Assembly (NCBI GenBank): GCA_018883385.1 | Contig: VEQD01000012.1 | Span: forward strand, 1-33,524 | Length of the DNA stretch: 33,524 nucleotides | Direction: 5' to 3' | Source of the DNA: Rhodocyclaceae bacterium | Lineage (GTDB): Bacteria; Pseudomonadota; Gammaproteobacteria; Burkholderiales; Rhodocyclaceae | Shown: piece after piece, positions 1-8,286 of the stretch | How the letters are laid out: each line of letters opens with the position of its first letter | Position numbering within the stretch: the stretch's first letter is position 1 | Made by a program: the position numbers and the translations under genes | Notes under the pieces: model-generated | Seen by the model: the letters and a program-made list of their open reading frames with translations, nothing else | The model's database searches: none | Told to the model about the DNA's origin: nothing

Positions 1-51
1 CGCCAGCAGCAATCGGCCAAGGTGTTGGCCATGAAATTGCCGGAAGTCTGA
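1..51 (+). CDS. purE: PurE C-terminus (partial): N5-carboxyaminoimidazole ribonucleotide mutase
   Basis: Only the last 16 codons and the TGA stop lie in the window. The frame is open from base 1 and reads RQQQSAKVLAMKLPEV. A Gln-rich helix followed by VLA is the sort of ending seen in PurE proteins. The stop overlaps the purK start by one base (TGATG), which implies translational coupling, and purE-purK is a common gene pair. PurE would convert N5-CAIR, the PurK product, to CAIR. The call rests mainly on gene order because so little sequence is visible. Confidence 0.6.
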   Translation, partial: RQQQSAKVLAMKLPEV

Positions 52-1217
52 TGAAGAAATCGTTCATTCCGGCACCGGCGGTGCTGGGCATGCTCGGTGG
101 CGGCCAACTTGGCCGCTATTTCGTTATGGCCGCCCACGAGCTGGGCTATCAGGTCTGGGTCTTGGACCCGGATGCGGACAGTCCGGCCGGCCGTATTGCC
201 GATCGCCACCTTTGCGCGGCCTATGATGATGCCGCCGCCATGGCCGAACTGGCGGCGGGTTGTTCGGCCGTCACGACAGAGTTTGAAAACGTACCGGCAG
301 AAACGCTGGCGATTCTGGCGGAGCAGGTGCCGGTGCACCCCTCGGCCGCGGCCGTATCGGTCTGCCAGGATCGTATCGCTGAAAAGACCTTCCTCAAAAA
401 GAATGGATTGCCGCATGGCCCGTTCGCCGAAATCAATACGCTTGAGGATCTTTACGCCGCGCCGGCGCATCTATTCCCAGGCATTCTTAAAGCCGCACGT
501 CTGGGCTACGATGGCAAAGGTCAGGCGGTGGTGAATGATCGGGCTGCTGCCGAAGCGGCCTGGCTTGAGCTGGGGCGTGTCCGCTGCATTCTCGAAGCCA
601 AGTTGCCGCTGGACTATGAAATATCCGTCGTGCTGGCGCGCGGCCAGGACGGCCGTGTCAAAGCCTTTCCCTCGGCCGAAAACCGCCACCGCAACGGCAT
701 TCTGGATGTAAGCATCGTACCCGCTTGGCGAGTTGACCAAAACGCGGTGTGCGTCACAGACAACGCTGGTGATGTGGCCGAAAAACTAGCGGGATGCCTG
801 GGTTATGTCGGTACGCTGGGTGTCGAGTTTTTTGTGTCGCATGGACAACTCGTGGTGAACGAAATGGCGCCGCGACCGCACAACAGCGGGCATTACACAA
901 TCGACGCCTGTGCGACCAATCAGTTCGAGCAGCAGGTGCGTGCGCTGTGCGGCCTGCCGCTGGGCGACAGTCGTGCCCATTCGGCGGCCGTGATGGTGAA
1001 TCTCCTGGGCGACTTGTGGTTCGATGGCTGTAAACAACGTGAGCCAGATTGGGCAGCCTTGTTGGCGATTCCAGGGTTGTGTTTGCACCTGTACGGTAAG
1101 CAATCACCCCGGGTGGGGCGCAAGATGGGGCACTTCACGGTGATTGGTGACAACGCCCAACAGGTGTTCGAAGGCGCCATGCAAGCCCGAAAAGTTCTCG
1201 GATTGCCCGATGCCTGA
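51..1217 (+). CDS. purK: PurK, N5-carboxyaminoimidazole ribonucleotide synthase
   Basis: Cytosolic ATP-grasp enzyme of de novo purine synthesis. It carboxylates AIR with bicarbonate and ATP to give N5-CAIR for PurE. The 388-residue length is normal for the family. The N-terminal nucleotide-fold motif GGGQLGR is at residues 16-22, the ATP-grasp stretch LGYDGKGQ is in the middle, and NEMAPRPHNSGHYT near residue 280 is the highly conserved PurK signature with metal and nucleotide contacts. The start overlaps the preceding purE stop by one base, which fixes it. The 3' end overlaps the next gene, tsaC, by 8 bases, so all three genes are probably one transcript. The enzyme consumes bicarbonate directly, of passing interest given the carbonic-anhydrase-like gene further along. 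Confidence 0.96.
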   Translation: MKKSFIPAPAVLGMLGGGQLGRYFVMAAHELGYQVWVLDPDADSPAGRIADRHLCAAYDDAAAMAELAAGCSAVTTEFENVPAETLAILAEQVPVHPSAAAVSVCQDRIAEKTFLKKNGLPHGPFAEINTLEDLYAAPAHLFPGILKAARLGYDGKGQAVVNDRAAAEAAWLELGRVRCILEAKLPLDYEISVVLARGQDGRVKAFPSAENRHRNGILDVSIVPAWRVDQNAVCVTDNAGDVAEKLAGCLGYVGTLGVEFFVSHGQLVVNEMAPRPHNSGHYTIDACATNQFEQQVRALCGLPLGDSRAHSAAVMVNLLGDLWFDGCKQREPDWAALLAIPGLCLHLYGKQSPRVGRKMGHFTVIGDNAQQVFEGAMQARKVLGLPDA

Positions 1218-2229
1218 GATCGCATCGGGTCAGTCTCCCGAAGCGATTGACCAGGCAGTCGCATTGCTTCGTGCGGGTCGGTTGATCGGTTTGCCGACGG
1301 AGACCGTGTACGGTCTCGCTGCCGATGCGGACAATCCTGACGCAGTTCGACAGGTTTTTACCGCCAAGGGACGCCCGGCCGATCATCCGTTAATCGTGCA
1401 CCTAGGCGCCGATGATTTATTGACGCATTACGCACGCGATATTCCGGATGCGGCTTGGACCCTAGCCGAAGCATTTTGGCCAGGTCCGCTCACCATGATT
1501 CTCAAAAAAGCGCCCGACGTGCCCGACGTGGTGACGGGGGGGCAGGACACCGTTGGCGTACGAATGCCCGGCCACCCAGTGGCCTTGTCACTACTGCGTG
1601 CCTTTGCCGAGGCACAGCGACAGGCCGGCAAAGCCGGTGGTGGCCTTGCAGCACCCTCGGCCAATCGGTTCGGACGCATTAGTCCGACCACGGCACAGCA
1701 TGTGGCGGATGAACTCGGTGATGCTGTGCCATTCATTCTGGATGGCGATGATTGCCAGGTCGGTATTGAATCAACGATTGTGGACCTATCACGAGGCAAA
1801 CCAATCATACTGAGACCAGGTGCCGTCAGCGCAGCGCAACTCAGTCTCGTCTTGGGTGAGCCGGTGGCAATGCAGTCTGCTGTCGCTAGCGAGCCCCCCC
1901 GAGTTTCCGGATCTCTGGCATCGCACTATGCGCCTCAAACGCCCTTGAAGGTAGGCGATGCTGAAATGATTGCGCAGGCTTTGCAACAGTCGCAGCGTAT
2001 CGCTGCGATCGTCAGAGATGACGCTGGCCTGAAATCACAGCCAAACGTTGTGGTCCTGGCGAATCATCCGGCGGCTTATGCCCATGACCTGTATCGCGTT
2101 CTGCGTGAACTCGATGCCGGCGGTTATTTCCAGATTCTGGTGCAGGCTTTGCCGGATTCGGTTGCCTGGGCGGCCGTGCAAGACCGTCTTAACCGCGCTG
2201 CCCACCGAGATGGCTTGGATAAGCCTTAA
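1210..2229 (+). CDS. tsaC: L-threonylcarbamoyladenylate synthase, long Sua5/YwlC type
   Basis: Makes threonylcarbamoyl-AMP from threonine, bicarbonate and ATP, the first step of the t6A37 tRNA modification. I chose the ATG at 1210, which overlaps the end of purK by 8 bases and gives 339 residues. The frame also runs upstream inside purK, but family homology begins only after 1210. Motifs of the YrdC fold are PTETVYGL (residues 29-36), KGRP (53-56), PSANRFGRISPT and ESTIVDLS. The roughly 130 residues after the YrdC domain match the extra C-terminal Sua5 domain, which the short E. coli TsaC lacks. The gene converges with the ybiB-like gene, with only 6 bases between them. Whether to call it tsaC or sua5 is a naming question. 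Confidence 0.93.
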   Translation: MPEIASGQSPEAIDQAVALLRAGRLIGLPTETVYGLAADADNPDAVRQVFTAKGRPADHPLIVHLGADDLLTHYARDIPDAAWTLAEAFWPGPLTMILKKAPDVPDVVTGGQDTVGVRMPGHPVALSLLRAFAEAQRQAGKAGGGLAAPSANRFGRISPTTAQHVADELGDAVPFILDGDDCQVGIESTIVDLSRGKPIILRPGAVSAAQLSLVLGEPVAMQSAVASEPPRVSGSLASHYAPQTPLKVGDAEMIAQALQQSQRIAAIVRDDAGLKSQPNVVVLANHPAAYAHDLYRVLRELDAGGYFQILVQALPDSVAWAAVQDRLNRAAHRDGLDKP

Positions 2230-2235
2230 CACCAG

Positions 2236-3165
2236 TTACTGCCTGGCCAGCGTCTTGAGTGCGTTGACTTGATCCAGTAAAGGCTGTGGAATTTTGTCAG
2301 GTGTTTCACGCAGTGACTGAATCAGTGCGATATTCTCTTGAAAGTCTGCCGTCTCTGGCCAACCAGGAATAGGAGGTGTGCCGCCTGCTTCGGCTGGGAA
2401 CAGGGTGATTGGGTTGCCATGCTGAAAACCCAAAAGTTCGGGGCGCCGTCTCGGATTGGCAAATCCTTCGCCTTCCGTGCCGCGCATGAGCAGTGCCGTT
2501 GCTTGCTGTGCTTGTAACAGAGTGCTCATACGAATCAGGTATTCCGGGTGTGTCACGTTGACAACACGGACGGTGTGACCGGGACATGGATCCAGTAATT
2601 TGCACAGCGTATGCGCAGAATTGCGCAGACCGAGCCGGCGTCGCAACGCGAGTAAGCGGTTGAGCGCCGGATTAAGTAGCCCGACGTCCGTCAGCGCAAT
2701 ACCCGTGCCGACGATTTGCTGCTGAATCTCGTCCAACGATTCGGCAGCCGAGATGCCACAGGCGTTAAACAGGGGGAATGGATCCTCGCGGTTATCGAAG
2801 TCGTGTCGGCCATGAATCAGCACGGGAAGGCCGGCATCGCGCAACAGGATGGCCAGCAGCGGCAATAGGTTGGGTTGCCGGCGAACGCCATTGTAGGAGG
2901 GCAGCACAATCAGCGGGCGTACCGTCGGATTCAGCTGCAGCGTCGTGGCCTGCATGGCGCGACAGAATCCCAGGAGCTCTTCGTCTGATTCACTTTTGAT
3001 GCGTAGCGATAACAGAATCGCACCCAACTCCAGATCAGGTACCTGATCCGAGAGCATCGCTGTGAACAAACGTTCTGCGTCGACCAGCGACAAATCGCGG
3101 GCGCCTTTGGCGCCGCGTCCGATCTCTTTGATCAGCGGCGGCAATGCGATGGGATCAGCTGACAT
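2236..3165 (-). CDS. ybiB: YbiB-like protein (anthranilate phosphoribosyltransferase fold)
   Basis: A 309-residue protein of the glycosyltransferase-family-3 / TrpD2-like group represented by E. coli YbiB. That group keeps the TrpD fold but is described as nucleic-acid binding rather than as a tryptophan enzyme. The N-terminal helical domain contains GARDLSLVDAERLFTAML and an LGAILLSLRIK segment. The central LPSYNGVRRQPNLLPLLA corresponds to the segment that forms the substrate loop in true TrpD. The ATG at 3165 lies 8 bases after the antiporter stop. An upstream in-frame start would sit inside that gene and adds residues without homology. It is the last gene of the mgtC-like, antiporter, ybiB transcript. 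The exact function is unknown. Confidence 0.8.
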   Translation of the reverse strand: MSADPIALPPLIKEIGRGAKGARDLSLVDAERLFTAMLSDQVPDLELGAILLSLRIKSESDEELLGFCRAMQATTLQLNPTVRPLIVLPSYNGVRRQPNLLPLLAILLRDAGLPVLIHGRHDFDNREDPFPLFNACGISAAESLDEIQQQIVGTGIALTDVGLLNPALNRLLALRRRLGLRNSAHTLCKLLDPCPGHTVRVVNVTHPEYLIRMSTLLQAQQATALLMRGTEGEGFANPRRRPELLGFQHGNPITLFPAEAGGTPPIPGWPETADFQENIALIQSLRETPDKIPQPLLDQVNALKTLARQ

Positions 3166-3173
3166 GGCGATGC

Positions 3174-4451
3174 TCAGGGAAGAAGCAGAAAAGCGGCAAT
3201 CGCCACGAGGGTGGGTGGTAGCGCCCACAGGAATAGCCGGGTGGCGGCGATAGTTTTTTCAGGAAAGCAGTCTTTGAGCAGCGAATAGCCCGCCGGGTTC
3301 GGGGCGTTCGCGATCACCGTCAGGCCGCCGCCAGCTAATGCGCCCGTGACGAGCGCGTAGCGGAATGCAGCGTCCGTGCCTTCGACAAGACTTCCGAGAT
3401 AGGTGATGGCGGCATTATCGGTAATGGCTGTCAAGGCGGTTGCCGAAAAGAACAGGACTGTCGGTGTCAGCCCGGTCAGTAGATCTTGCAGCCACCAGGC
3501 CTGCAGACCGCCCAGCACGACCAGGCCAGCCAGAAAGAATGCGACCAAGAGTGCCTCACGCAGCATCAATCGCGTTTGATACATCGGGTAGGCGGCGGTA
3601 TAGCCTAGAAAGAGCAGGAAAAGCCCCATAAAGACCACCGGGTAATGGTGAAACGCCACGGCGGTGGCCAGAAACGTGATGTGAATCAGGGTGACGCTGA
3701 CGGGCACTTTTTTGCCATGGATCTTTTGGTCGGCGACTTGAGTATTGGGCGGTAGTGCTCGAAGCCAGCGTTTTCCGATCCAGGTCAGCACCGCCGCATT
3801 GAGCGAGACCGCAAGGGCAGATCGCCAGCCAATTTGGCTGATCATGAAACCGATATCCCAATCCCACTTGGCTGCGACCATCAATACCGGTGGTGCAGCA
3901 AAGGGTGTTAAAGCACCGCCGATCGAAATGTTGACGAAGAGGGTGGCGATGGTGGCATATTTAAACCAGGGTGGCAGGTCGTGGCGGAGAAATTGTTCGC
4001 GTAATAAAAGCGCGGCAACGGTCATTGCCGCAGGTTCGGTGATGAAAGAGCCGAGTAGCGGCATGACCGACATCACGACCAGGAACCGGGCGACCATCGG
4101 GTTGAGCGGCAGCAGTCGTGCGAGCTGATCGTTAATGCTGCCGGCCGCTTCAATGAGTGGGCGGCTTGCCGCAATCACCATCAGTACAAATACCAGCATG
4201 GGTTCGTTGTAATTACGGCTTTCCAGATAGCTAATGGCTGAATGAGAAGAGTCGATGACGCTGATAGCCAACACCAGAATTGCAGCCCATAACCCGAAGA
4301 CCACTTCAACTTCGCCGAGCAAATGAAATAGGCCGGCGTGCTTGGGGTAAACGTGCGAAAGATGTTCGACACGACTGGCCAGAAACGTATGCAAGAGCGC
4401 GAGCGCAAACAGACTCGTTGCAACGATTTCGATCGTGTTGAAATGCACCAT
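3174..4451 (-). CDS. Putative Na+/H+ antiporter family membrane protein
   Basis: A 425-residue polytopic inner-membrane protein with about eleven to twelve hydrophobic segments. It resembles the family named putative Na+/H+ antiporter (ion-transporter fold). Conserved-looking stretches include LHTFLASRVEHLSH near the N-terminus, MPLLGSFITEPAAMTVAALL, and TALTAITDNAAITYLGSLVEG in the C-terminal half. The acidic and Asn residues in the last two fit ion-binding re-entrant loops. The start lies 5 bases after the mgtC-like stop, and ybiB follows after 8 bases, so the three form one operon. Family function is mostly inferred from similarity, and ion specificity cannot be told from sequence. Confidence 0.8.
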   Translation of the reverse strand: MVHFNTIEIVATSLFALALLHTFLASRVEHLSHVYPKHAGLFHLLGEVEVVFGLWAAILVLAISVIDSSHSAISYLESRNYNEPMLVFVLMVIAASRPLIEAAGSINDQLARLLPLNPMVARFLVVMSVMPLLGSFITEPAAMTVAALLLREQFLRHDLPPWFKYATIATLFVNISIGGALTPFAAPPVLMVAAKWDWDIGFMISQIGWRSALAVSLNAAVLTWIGKRWLRALPPNTQVADQKIHGKKVPVSVTLIHITFLATAVAFHHYPVVFMGLFLLFLGYTAAYPMYQTRLMLREALLVAFFLAGLVVLGGLQAWWLQDLLTGLTPTVLFFSATALTAITDNAAITYLGSLVEGTDAAFRYALVTGALAGGGLTVIANAPNPAGYSLLKDCFPEKTIAATRLFLWALPPTLVAIAAFLLLP

Positions 4452-4456
4452 GAGGA

Positions 4457-5206
4457 TTAATTTCGTTCAGGAGAAATCGAGAAGCGTTCCAGGCCATGTT
4501 CGATTTGAAGGGCTTTCACGAGCCCCCCAAGATCGATATGGTTCTTCGGGCCAGAAGTGGCAGTGAATGAACAGATCTGATGGTTTTTGGTGATACCCAA
4601 ACTGATCGTATCCTCGCGCAAATTAAGTCCATAAGATTTGGCGAGGGTTGCCAGAACATGCATATCGGGCTGGCTTTCGACCGTATAAGTGAGCTCGAAG
4701 TAATAGCGTTTGAGCTTCGGAAGCCATTGCTCCAATTGCAGAACGATGCTCATACTGAAGGCGCAGAGCAACGCCAGGGAAATGCCTGCGACGTAAAAAC
4801 CCAAGCCGATCAGAATGCCGATTGCCGCCGCCGCCCAGATAGAGGCCGCGGTTGACAACCCGCTCACCGATCTGCCTTCATGAATGATCACGCCGGCTCC
4901 CAGGAAACCAATGCCGGTCACAATCCCCTGAATCACGCGCGAGGGGCCGTCGGCAGTGATGATGGTTATTTCCTGACCCCCAAACCAGATTTCCGGCATG
5001 CCAAAGACGGCGACGATACCGGTCGATGCCATGCAGACTAACGAAAACGTCCGCATCCCGGCGGCGCGCCCGTGATAGGAGCGTTCGTAGCCGACAAACA
5101 TGCCGAGCAGCATCGAACCCAGAAGATGCATGAGGAGCAAGACATTGCCTTCGACAGTTTCGCGTGACCAGAAGCTGAGTAGGGTGGGGGTGTCTGGCAG
5201 AGTCAT
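4457..5206 (-). CDS. MgtC/SapB family membrane protein
   Basis: A 249-residue inner-membrane protein. The MgtC signature is clear: GMFVGYERSYHGRAAGMRT (residues 35-53) is the conserved loop, followed by transmembrane segments including IQGIVTGIGFLGAGVIIHEG. The last 80 residues are soluble and look like the small ACT-like regulatory domain of longer family members. MgtC proteins are linked to magnesium limitation, membrane potential and pH homeostasis, which fits the antiporter encoded 5 bases downstream. I start at the ATG at 5206. The frame extends to 5278, but that part overlaps the hairpin ending the preceding gene and has no homology. Confidence 0.87.
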   Translation of the reverse strand: MTLPDTPTLLSFWSRETVEGNVLLLMHLLGSMLLGMFVGYERSYHGRAAGMRTFSLVCMASTGIVAVFGMPEIWFGGQEITIITADGPSRVIQGIVTGIGFLGAGVIIHEGRSVSGLSTAASIWAAAAIGILIGLGFYVAGISLALLCAFSMSIVLQLEQWLPKLKRYYFELTYTVESQPDMHVLATLAKSYGLNLREDTISLGITKNHQICSFTATSGPKNHIDLGGLVKALQIEHGLERFSISPERN

Positions 5207-5267
5207 CGAGGAATTCCAGTCCAGAGATTGGGATCCCCCGATTATACGGATGTGCGTACACTCAATA

Positions 5268-5295
5268 ACAATGGCCACCCGAAGGTGGCCATTGT
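5268..5295 (-). terminator. Perfect 12-bp hairpin with CGAA loop after the phnA-like gene
   Basis: ACAATGGCCACC at 5268-5279 pairs perfectly with GGTGGCCATTGT at 5284-5295 across a CGAA loop. It begins 17 bases beyond the phnA-like stop on the minus strand and lies ahead of the mgtC-like start. The downstream bases (TATTGAG) are only weakly U-rich, so it is a probable rather than textbook intrinsic terminator. It separates the pirin-dioxygenase-phnA transcript from the mgtC operon. Confidence 0.6.
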
Positions 5296-5312
5296 GTCGT
5301 GAGTCAACGTGG

Positions 5313-5651
5313 TCAGGCTTTTTTGACGAAGCAGGCCTTCAGCATGATGTTGCCGAAGTCCGATTTGCAGTCGAGTTCGTGGTCGCCGTCAACAATACGG
5401 ATGCTTTTGATCTTGGTGCCGACCTTCATGGTGCTGGAGGAGCCCTTGAGCTTGAGATCTTTGATCAGTACAACACTGTCGCCATCGGTGAGCACATTGC
5501 CGTTTGCATCCTTGACGATCCGTGGGCCATCCTCTTCTACCCCTTCTGCCACCATCGGCCATTCGAAGCCACAGTCGGCGCAGACATAGTTGCTGCCGTC
5601 TGGGTAGGTGTTTTCAAGAGTGCATTGCGGGCAGGCAGAAATTGCGGACAT
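5313..5651 (-). CDS. yjdM: PhnA/YjdM family zinc-ribbon protein
   Basis: A 112-residue soluble protein of normal family length. The N-terminal zinc ribbon has CPQC (C7, C10) and CADC (C24, C27). The C-terminal half is the SH3-like PhnA domain, with DGDSVVLIKDLKLKGSS and KVGTKIKSIRIVDGDHELDCK. Despite the old name, these proteins are not phosphonoacetate hydrolases and are not established C-P lyase components. Their role is unclear. The gene begins 29 bases after the dioxygenase gene and is followed by a strong hairpin, so it is probably last in the pirin-dioxygenase-phnA transcript. Confidence 0.9.
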   Translation of the reverse strand: MSAISACPQCTLENTYPDGSNYVCADCGFEWPMVAEGVEEDGPRIVKDANGNVLTDGDSVVLIKDLKLKGSSSTMKVGTKIKSIRIVDGDHELDCKSDFGNIMLKACFVKKA

Positions 5652-5680
5652 GGCTTAACTCATGAGACGGGCGAAAGCCG

Positions 5681-6475
5681 TTATTGTACTGCCCGTTCGA
5701 AACGGTAGCCGTCCATGGCGATGACCAGATCGTCGACGCCGGCATAGAAGCGTTGTGACCTTGGCTTGTCCCCGGCCGCACCCAGCGCCACGAAGAAGGG
5801 CATGAAGTGGTCTTCCGTCGGATGTGCCTGGAGGGCATCGCTTGCCGTTTTTCGATAGTCAATCAGGGCGGTCGTGTTGCCTGTCTGGAGTTGGTGATCC
5901 ACCCAATCGGCGAAGCGTGTGACGTAGTCTGGGGTGGAGAGTCCGTTGCGCACACAAAGCATGTAGTCGCGCAGGTTGTGCGTAATGCTCCCCGTGGCCA
6001 TGATGAGAAAGCCCTGGTCGCTAAGCGGCTTGAGTGCCTGGCCGAGTGCGAAGTGATAGGCCGCGCCGCCATCCGCCTTGATCGATAGGGGTATGACGGA
6101 AATATCTGCCGCGGGGTACATCATGCGTAGCGGTACCCAGGCACCATGGTCGAGGCCACGATGCGCATCAATGCGCGGCGCATAACCGGCGGCCTTCAGG
6201 CAATCAACCACTTGTTGTGCGAGGCCAGCATCGCTATGGGCGGGGTACTTCAGCGTGTAGAGCTCACTGGGGAAACCGCTAAAGTCGTAAATGGTTTCCA
6301 GTTCATCCGCACTGCCTACGGTCGGTTCTCTTGTCTCCCAGTGCGGGCTAAGGACGACAATGGCTTTAGGCCGGTCAATTTTTTGGGCGAGTGCCACCAA
6401 CGATGCGCCCGCCGACCCTGGCCGAAGGGCGAAGGTGGGCGCACCATGCGGCACAAACAGGGTGGGTAGCGTCAT
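5681..6475 (-). CDS. ygiD: DODA-type extradiol dioxygenase (YgiD-like)
   Basis: A 264-residue cytosolic enzyme of the class III extradiol ring-cleavage group, which includes plant DOPA 4,5-dioxygenase and E. coli YgiD. Candidate metal ligands are visible: VPHGAPT (H10), SPHWET (H45), DHGAWVPL (H110) and GSITHNLRDY (H166). The length is typical. The start is 5 bases after the pirin stop, so the two are translationally linked. Family members open catechol-type rings, but the natural bacterial substrate is mostly unknown. Pairing with a pirin/quercetinase-like gene and a divergent LysR regulator suggests handling of an aromatic compound or electrophile. Confidence 0.92.
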   Translation of the reverse strand: MTLPTLFVPHGAPTFALRPGSAGASLVALAQKIDRPKAIVVLSPHWETREPTVGSADELETIYDFSGFPSELYTLKYPAHSDAGLAQQVVDCLKAAGYAPRIDAHRGLDHGAWVPLRMMYPAADISVIPLSIKADGGAAYHFALGQALKPLSDQGFLIMATGSITHNLRDYMLCVRNGLSTPDYVTRFADWVDHQLQTGNTTALIDYRKTASDALQAHPTEDHFMPFFVALGAAGDKPRSQRFYAGVDDLVIAMDGYRFERAVQ

Positions 6476-6480
6476 GCAGG

Positions 6481-7194
6481 CTAGGCTTTGAGCTGACGAG
6501 GTAAGTCAAAAACCAGGACTTCGGCTTGCTGTCCATGCGAAAGGGTTATCGCAGGCTCATCATGCAACATAAGGGCATCTCCGGCATCAAGTGCTTCGCC
6601 ATTGATAGTGATGTGGCCACGCGCTACGTGAACATATGCCATACGATCATCGACCAATCTGTGCGTGGCGGTTTCCGTGCCATCGAACAGGCCCGCGTAG
6701 AGTCGGGTGTCTGTGTGGATCGTCACCGCCCCCTCGGCACCATCCGGCGCGGCGACGAGCCGCAATTTGCCGCGTTTTTCAGCGGGGTCGAAGGCGGTCT
6801 GCTCGTATTCGGGTTTCAGATCCTTCTGGTCGGGCAAGATCCAGATCTGAAGTAGATGACATGTTTCGGTTGGGTGACGATTGAATTCGCTGTGATAGAC
6901 CCCGGTGCCTGCCGACATGCGCTGGACTTCGTTGGGGCGGATGATTTCTTGGTGCCCCATGCTGTCCTGATGGGTCAGTTGACCCTCGAGAATGTAGGTA
7001 ACGATCTCCATGTCCTTGTGCGGATGCATGCCAAAGCCAGTGCCGGCGGCGACCCAGTCTTCATTGATGACGCGCAGCGGGCCAAAGTGCATATGGTTAC
7101 GGTCGTAGTAATCAGCGAAAGAAAAGCTGTGGAACGAGCGTAACCAGCCGTGGTCGGCGCGGCCGCGGTCGTTGGCCGGTCGTTTGATCAACAT
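6481..7194 (-). CDS. yhhW: Pirin family protein (YhhW-like)
   Basis: A 237-residue bicupin. All four expected metal ligands are present: MHPHKDME gives H57 and H59, and GVYHSEFN gives H101 and E103, the spacing of E. coli YhhW and human pirin. YhhW has quercetin 2,3-dioxygenase activity in vitro, but the physiological substrate is not known. The N-terminus LRSFHSFSFADYYD is the family signature. First gene of the minus-strand cassette with the dioxygenase (5-base gap) and the phnA-like gene. It diverges from a LysR regulator whose promoter region carries an inverted repeat, so control by that regulator is likely. Confidence 0.94.
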   Translation of the reverse strand: MLIKRPANDRGRADHGWLRSFHSFSFADYYDRNHMHFGPLRVINEDWVAAGTGFGMHPHKDMEIVTYILEGQLTHQDSMGHQEIIRPNEVQRMSAGTGVYHSEFNRHPTETCHLLQIWILPDQKDLKPEYEQTAFDPAEKRGKLRLVAAPDGAEGAVTIHTDTRLYAGLFDGTETATHRLVDDRMAYVHVARGHITINGEALDAGDALMLHDEPAITLSHGQQAEVLVFDLPRQLKA

Positions 7195-7271
7195 CGTGTT
7201 GGCTCCATTGAATGCATGGCTGACACTTTAGGGGGTATGTCTGGGGTGTGCCGTGAATGAATTGATGGCAT

Positions 7272-7290
7272 TATTCAATTTATTTGAATA
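7272..7290. promoter_or_regulatory. Inverted repeat TATTCAA-N5-TTGAATA, likely LysR-type operator
   Basis: Seven-base arms at 7272-7278 and 7284-7290 pair perfectly around a 5-base centre. The site lies in the 107-base gap between the divergent pirin and LysR genes, 11 bases before the LysR start. AT-rich dyads of this size, containing T-N11-A, are typical LysR-type sites. The position would allow autorepression of the regulator, although activation of pirin would normally need a site nearer the pirin promoter. Binding is inferred. Confidence 0.55.
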
Positions 7291-7301
7291 GACGAGGGCT
7301 C

Positions 7302-8267
7302 ATGTCCCCCCAATCCCGTACCTCGCCCTTGACGCCGGAATTGCTTGAGATGGTGCGATTGATTGCCCAGACCGGCAGCTTTGCTGCAGCGGCACGTGCG
7401 CTGGGTAAGGTGCCCTCTGCGGTCACCTATAGTGTGCGTCAGTTGGAAGAACAACTTGATGTGTTGCTATTTGATCGCCGGTCGCGACAGGCGCAATTGA
7501 CGGAGGCCGGCGCGGCCCTGGTGAAAGAGAGTGAACGGCTGCTGAGCGAACTGGCGTCAGTCGCGCAACGGATCAAGCGTGTCGCGACAGGTTGGGAAGC
7601 CGAATTCAACATTGCCGTTGATAGCATTGTGACGGAACGGGCGATTCTTGATCTCGTGGGCGATTTTCTCGCGCAAAAATCGCCCACACGCATTCGCCTT
7701 TTGCGCGAAACCTTGTCCGGTACCTGGGAGGCACTCGTGAGCGGTCGTGCCGATCTGGCTATCGGGGTCGCTGATCAGCAGGTCACCGCGGCAGGTATTC
7801 AGAGCGCGCCCCTGGGTGAATTGCCTTTTCTGTTTGTCGTGGCACCGGGGCATCCGCTGGCCAGTGCGACAGGTCCGATCACCGATGATCTATTGAGACC
7901 ACATCGTATGGTGGCATTGGCCGATAGCGCCCGCCAGATGACACCCATGACCGTAGGCTTGTTGCCCGGACAGGATGTCCTGACGGTGCCGTCCATGGCG
8001 CTCAAGATTGATGCGCAAATGCGCGGTTTAGGCTGCGGCTATCTGCCAGAACCGTTGATTCGGGATGCGCTGGCGGGCGGTCAGTTGGTCGAGAAAGAAC
8101 GCATACCGGTTCGTCGGCCAGCGATGTTGTCGTACGCTTGGCGTGTCACGGCCGGACAGGCTGGCCCGGCACAGCGTTGGTGGCTTGAACGTCTGGGGCT
8201 AACGCGAACACGTCAAGCGCTACTGGGGGAGCTGGTGCTGCCGGGCAAAGCGGGCAAAGGTGGCTAA
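7302..8267 (+). CDS. LysR family transcriptional regulator
   Basis: A 321-residue LysR-type regulator. The N-terminal winged helix-turn-helix spans about residues 10-70 and includes LIAQTGSFAAAARALGKVPSAVTYSVRQLE (written here only as a position guide, residues 19-48). It is followed by the linker helix and a two-lobed periplasmic-binding-like effector domain (about 90-300), with LAIGVADQ and LGCGYLPE typical of it. I chose the ATG at 7302, behind GACGAGGG, over an in-frame TTG at 7284 that lies inside the operator-like repeat. Divergent from the pirin-dioxygenase-phnA genes, which it probably controls together with itself. The effector is unknown. Confidence 0.92.
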   Translation: MSPQSRTSPLTPELLEMVRLIAQTGSFAAAARALGKVPSAVTYSVRQLEEQLDVLLFDRRSRQAQLTEAGAALVKESERLLSELASVAQRIKRVATGWEAEFNIAVDSIVTERAILDLVGDFLAQKSPTRIRLLRETLSGTWEALVSGRADLAIGVADQQVTAAGIQSAPLGELPFLFVVAPGHPLASATGPITDDLLRPHRMVALADSARQMTPMTVGLLPGQDVLTVPSMALKIDAQMRGLGCGYLPEPLIRDALAGGQLVEKERIPVRRPAMLSYAWRVTAGQAGPAQRWWLERLGLTRTRQALLGELVLPGKAGKGG

Positions 8268-8286
8268 AGACGATGTGCTGGGATGC

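Noticed and set aside
5100-5708. A 202-codon plus-strand frame over the mgtC-like gene start, the hairpin and the phnA-like gene
   Set aside because: It crosses a terminator-like hairpin and antisense coding sequence, and its composition is not protein-like.
7284-7301. TTG at 7284 as the LysR gene start
   Set aside because: It lies inside the operator-like repeat; the ATG at 7302 has the ribosome site GACGAGGG.
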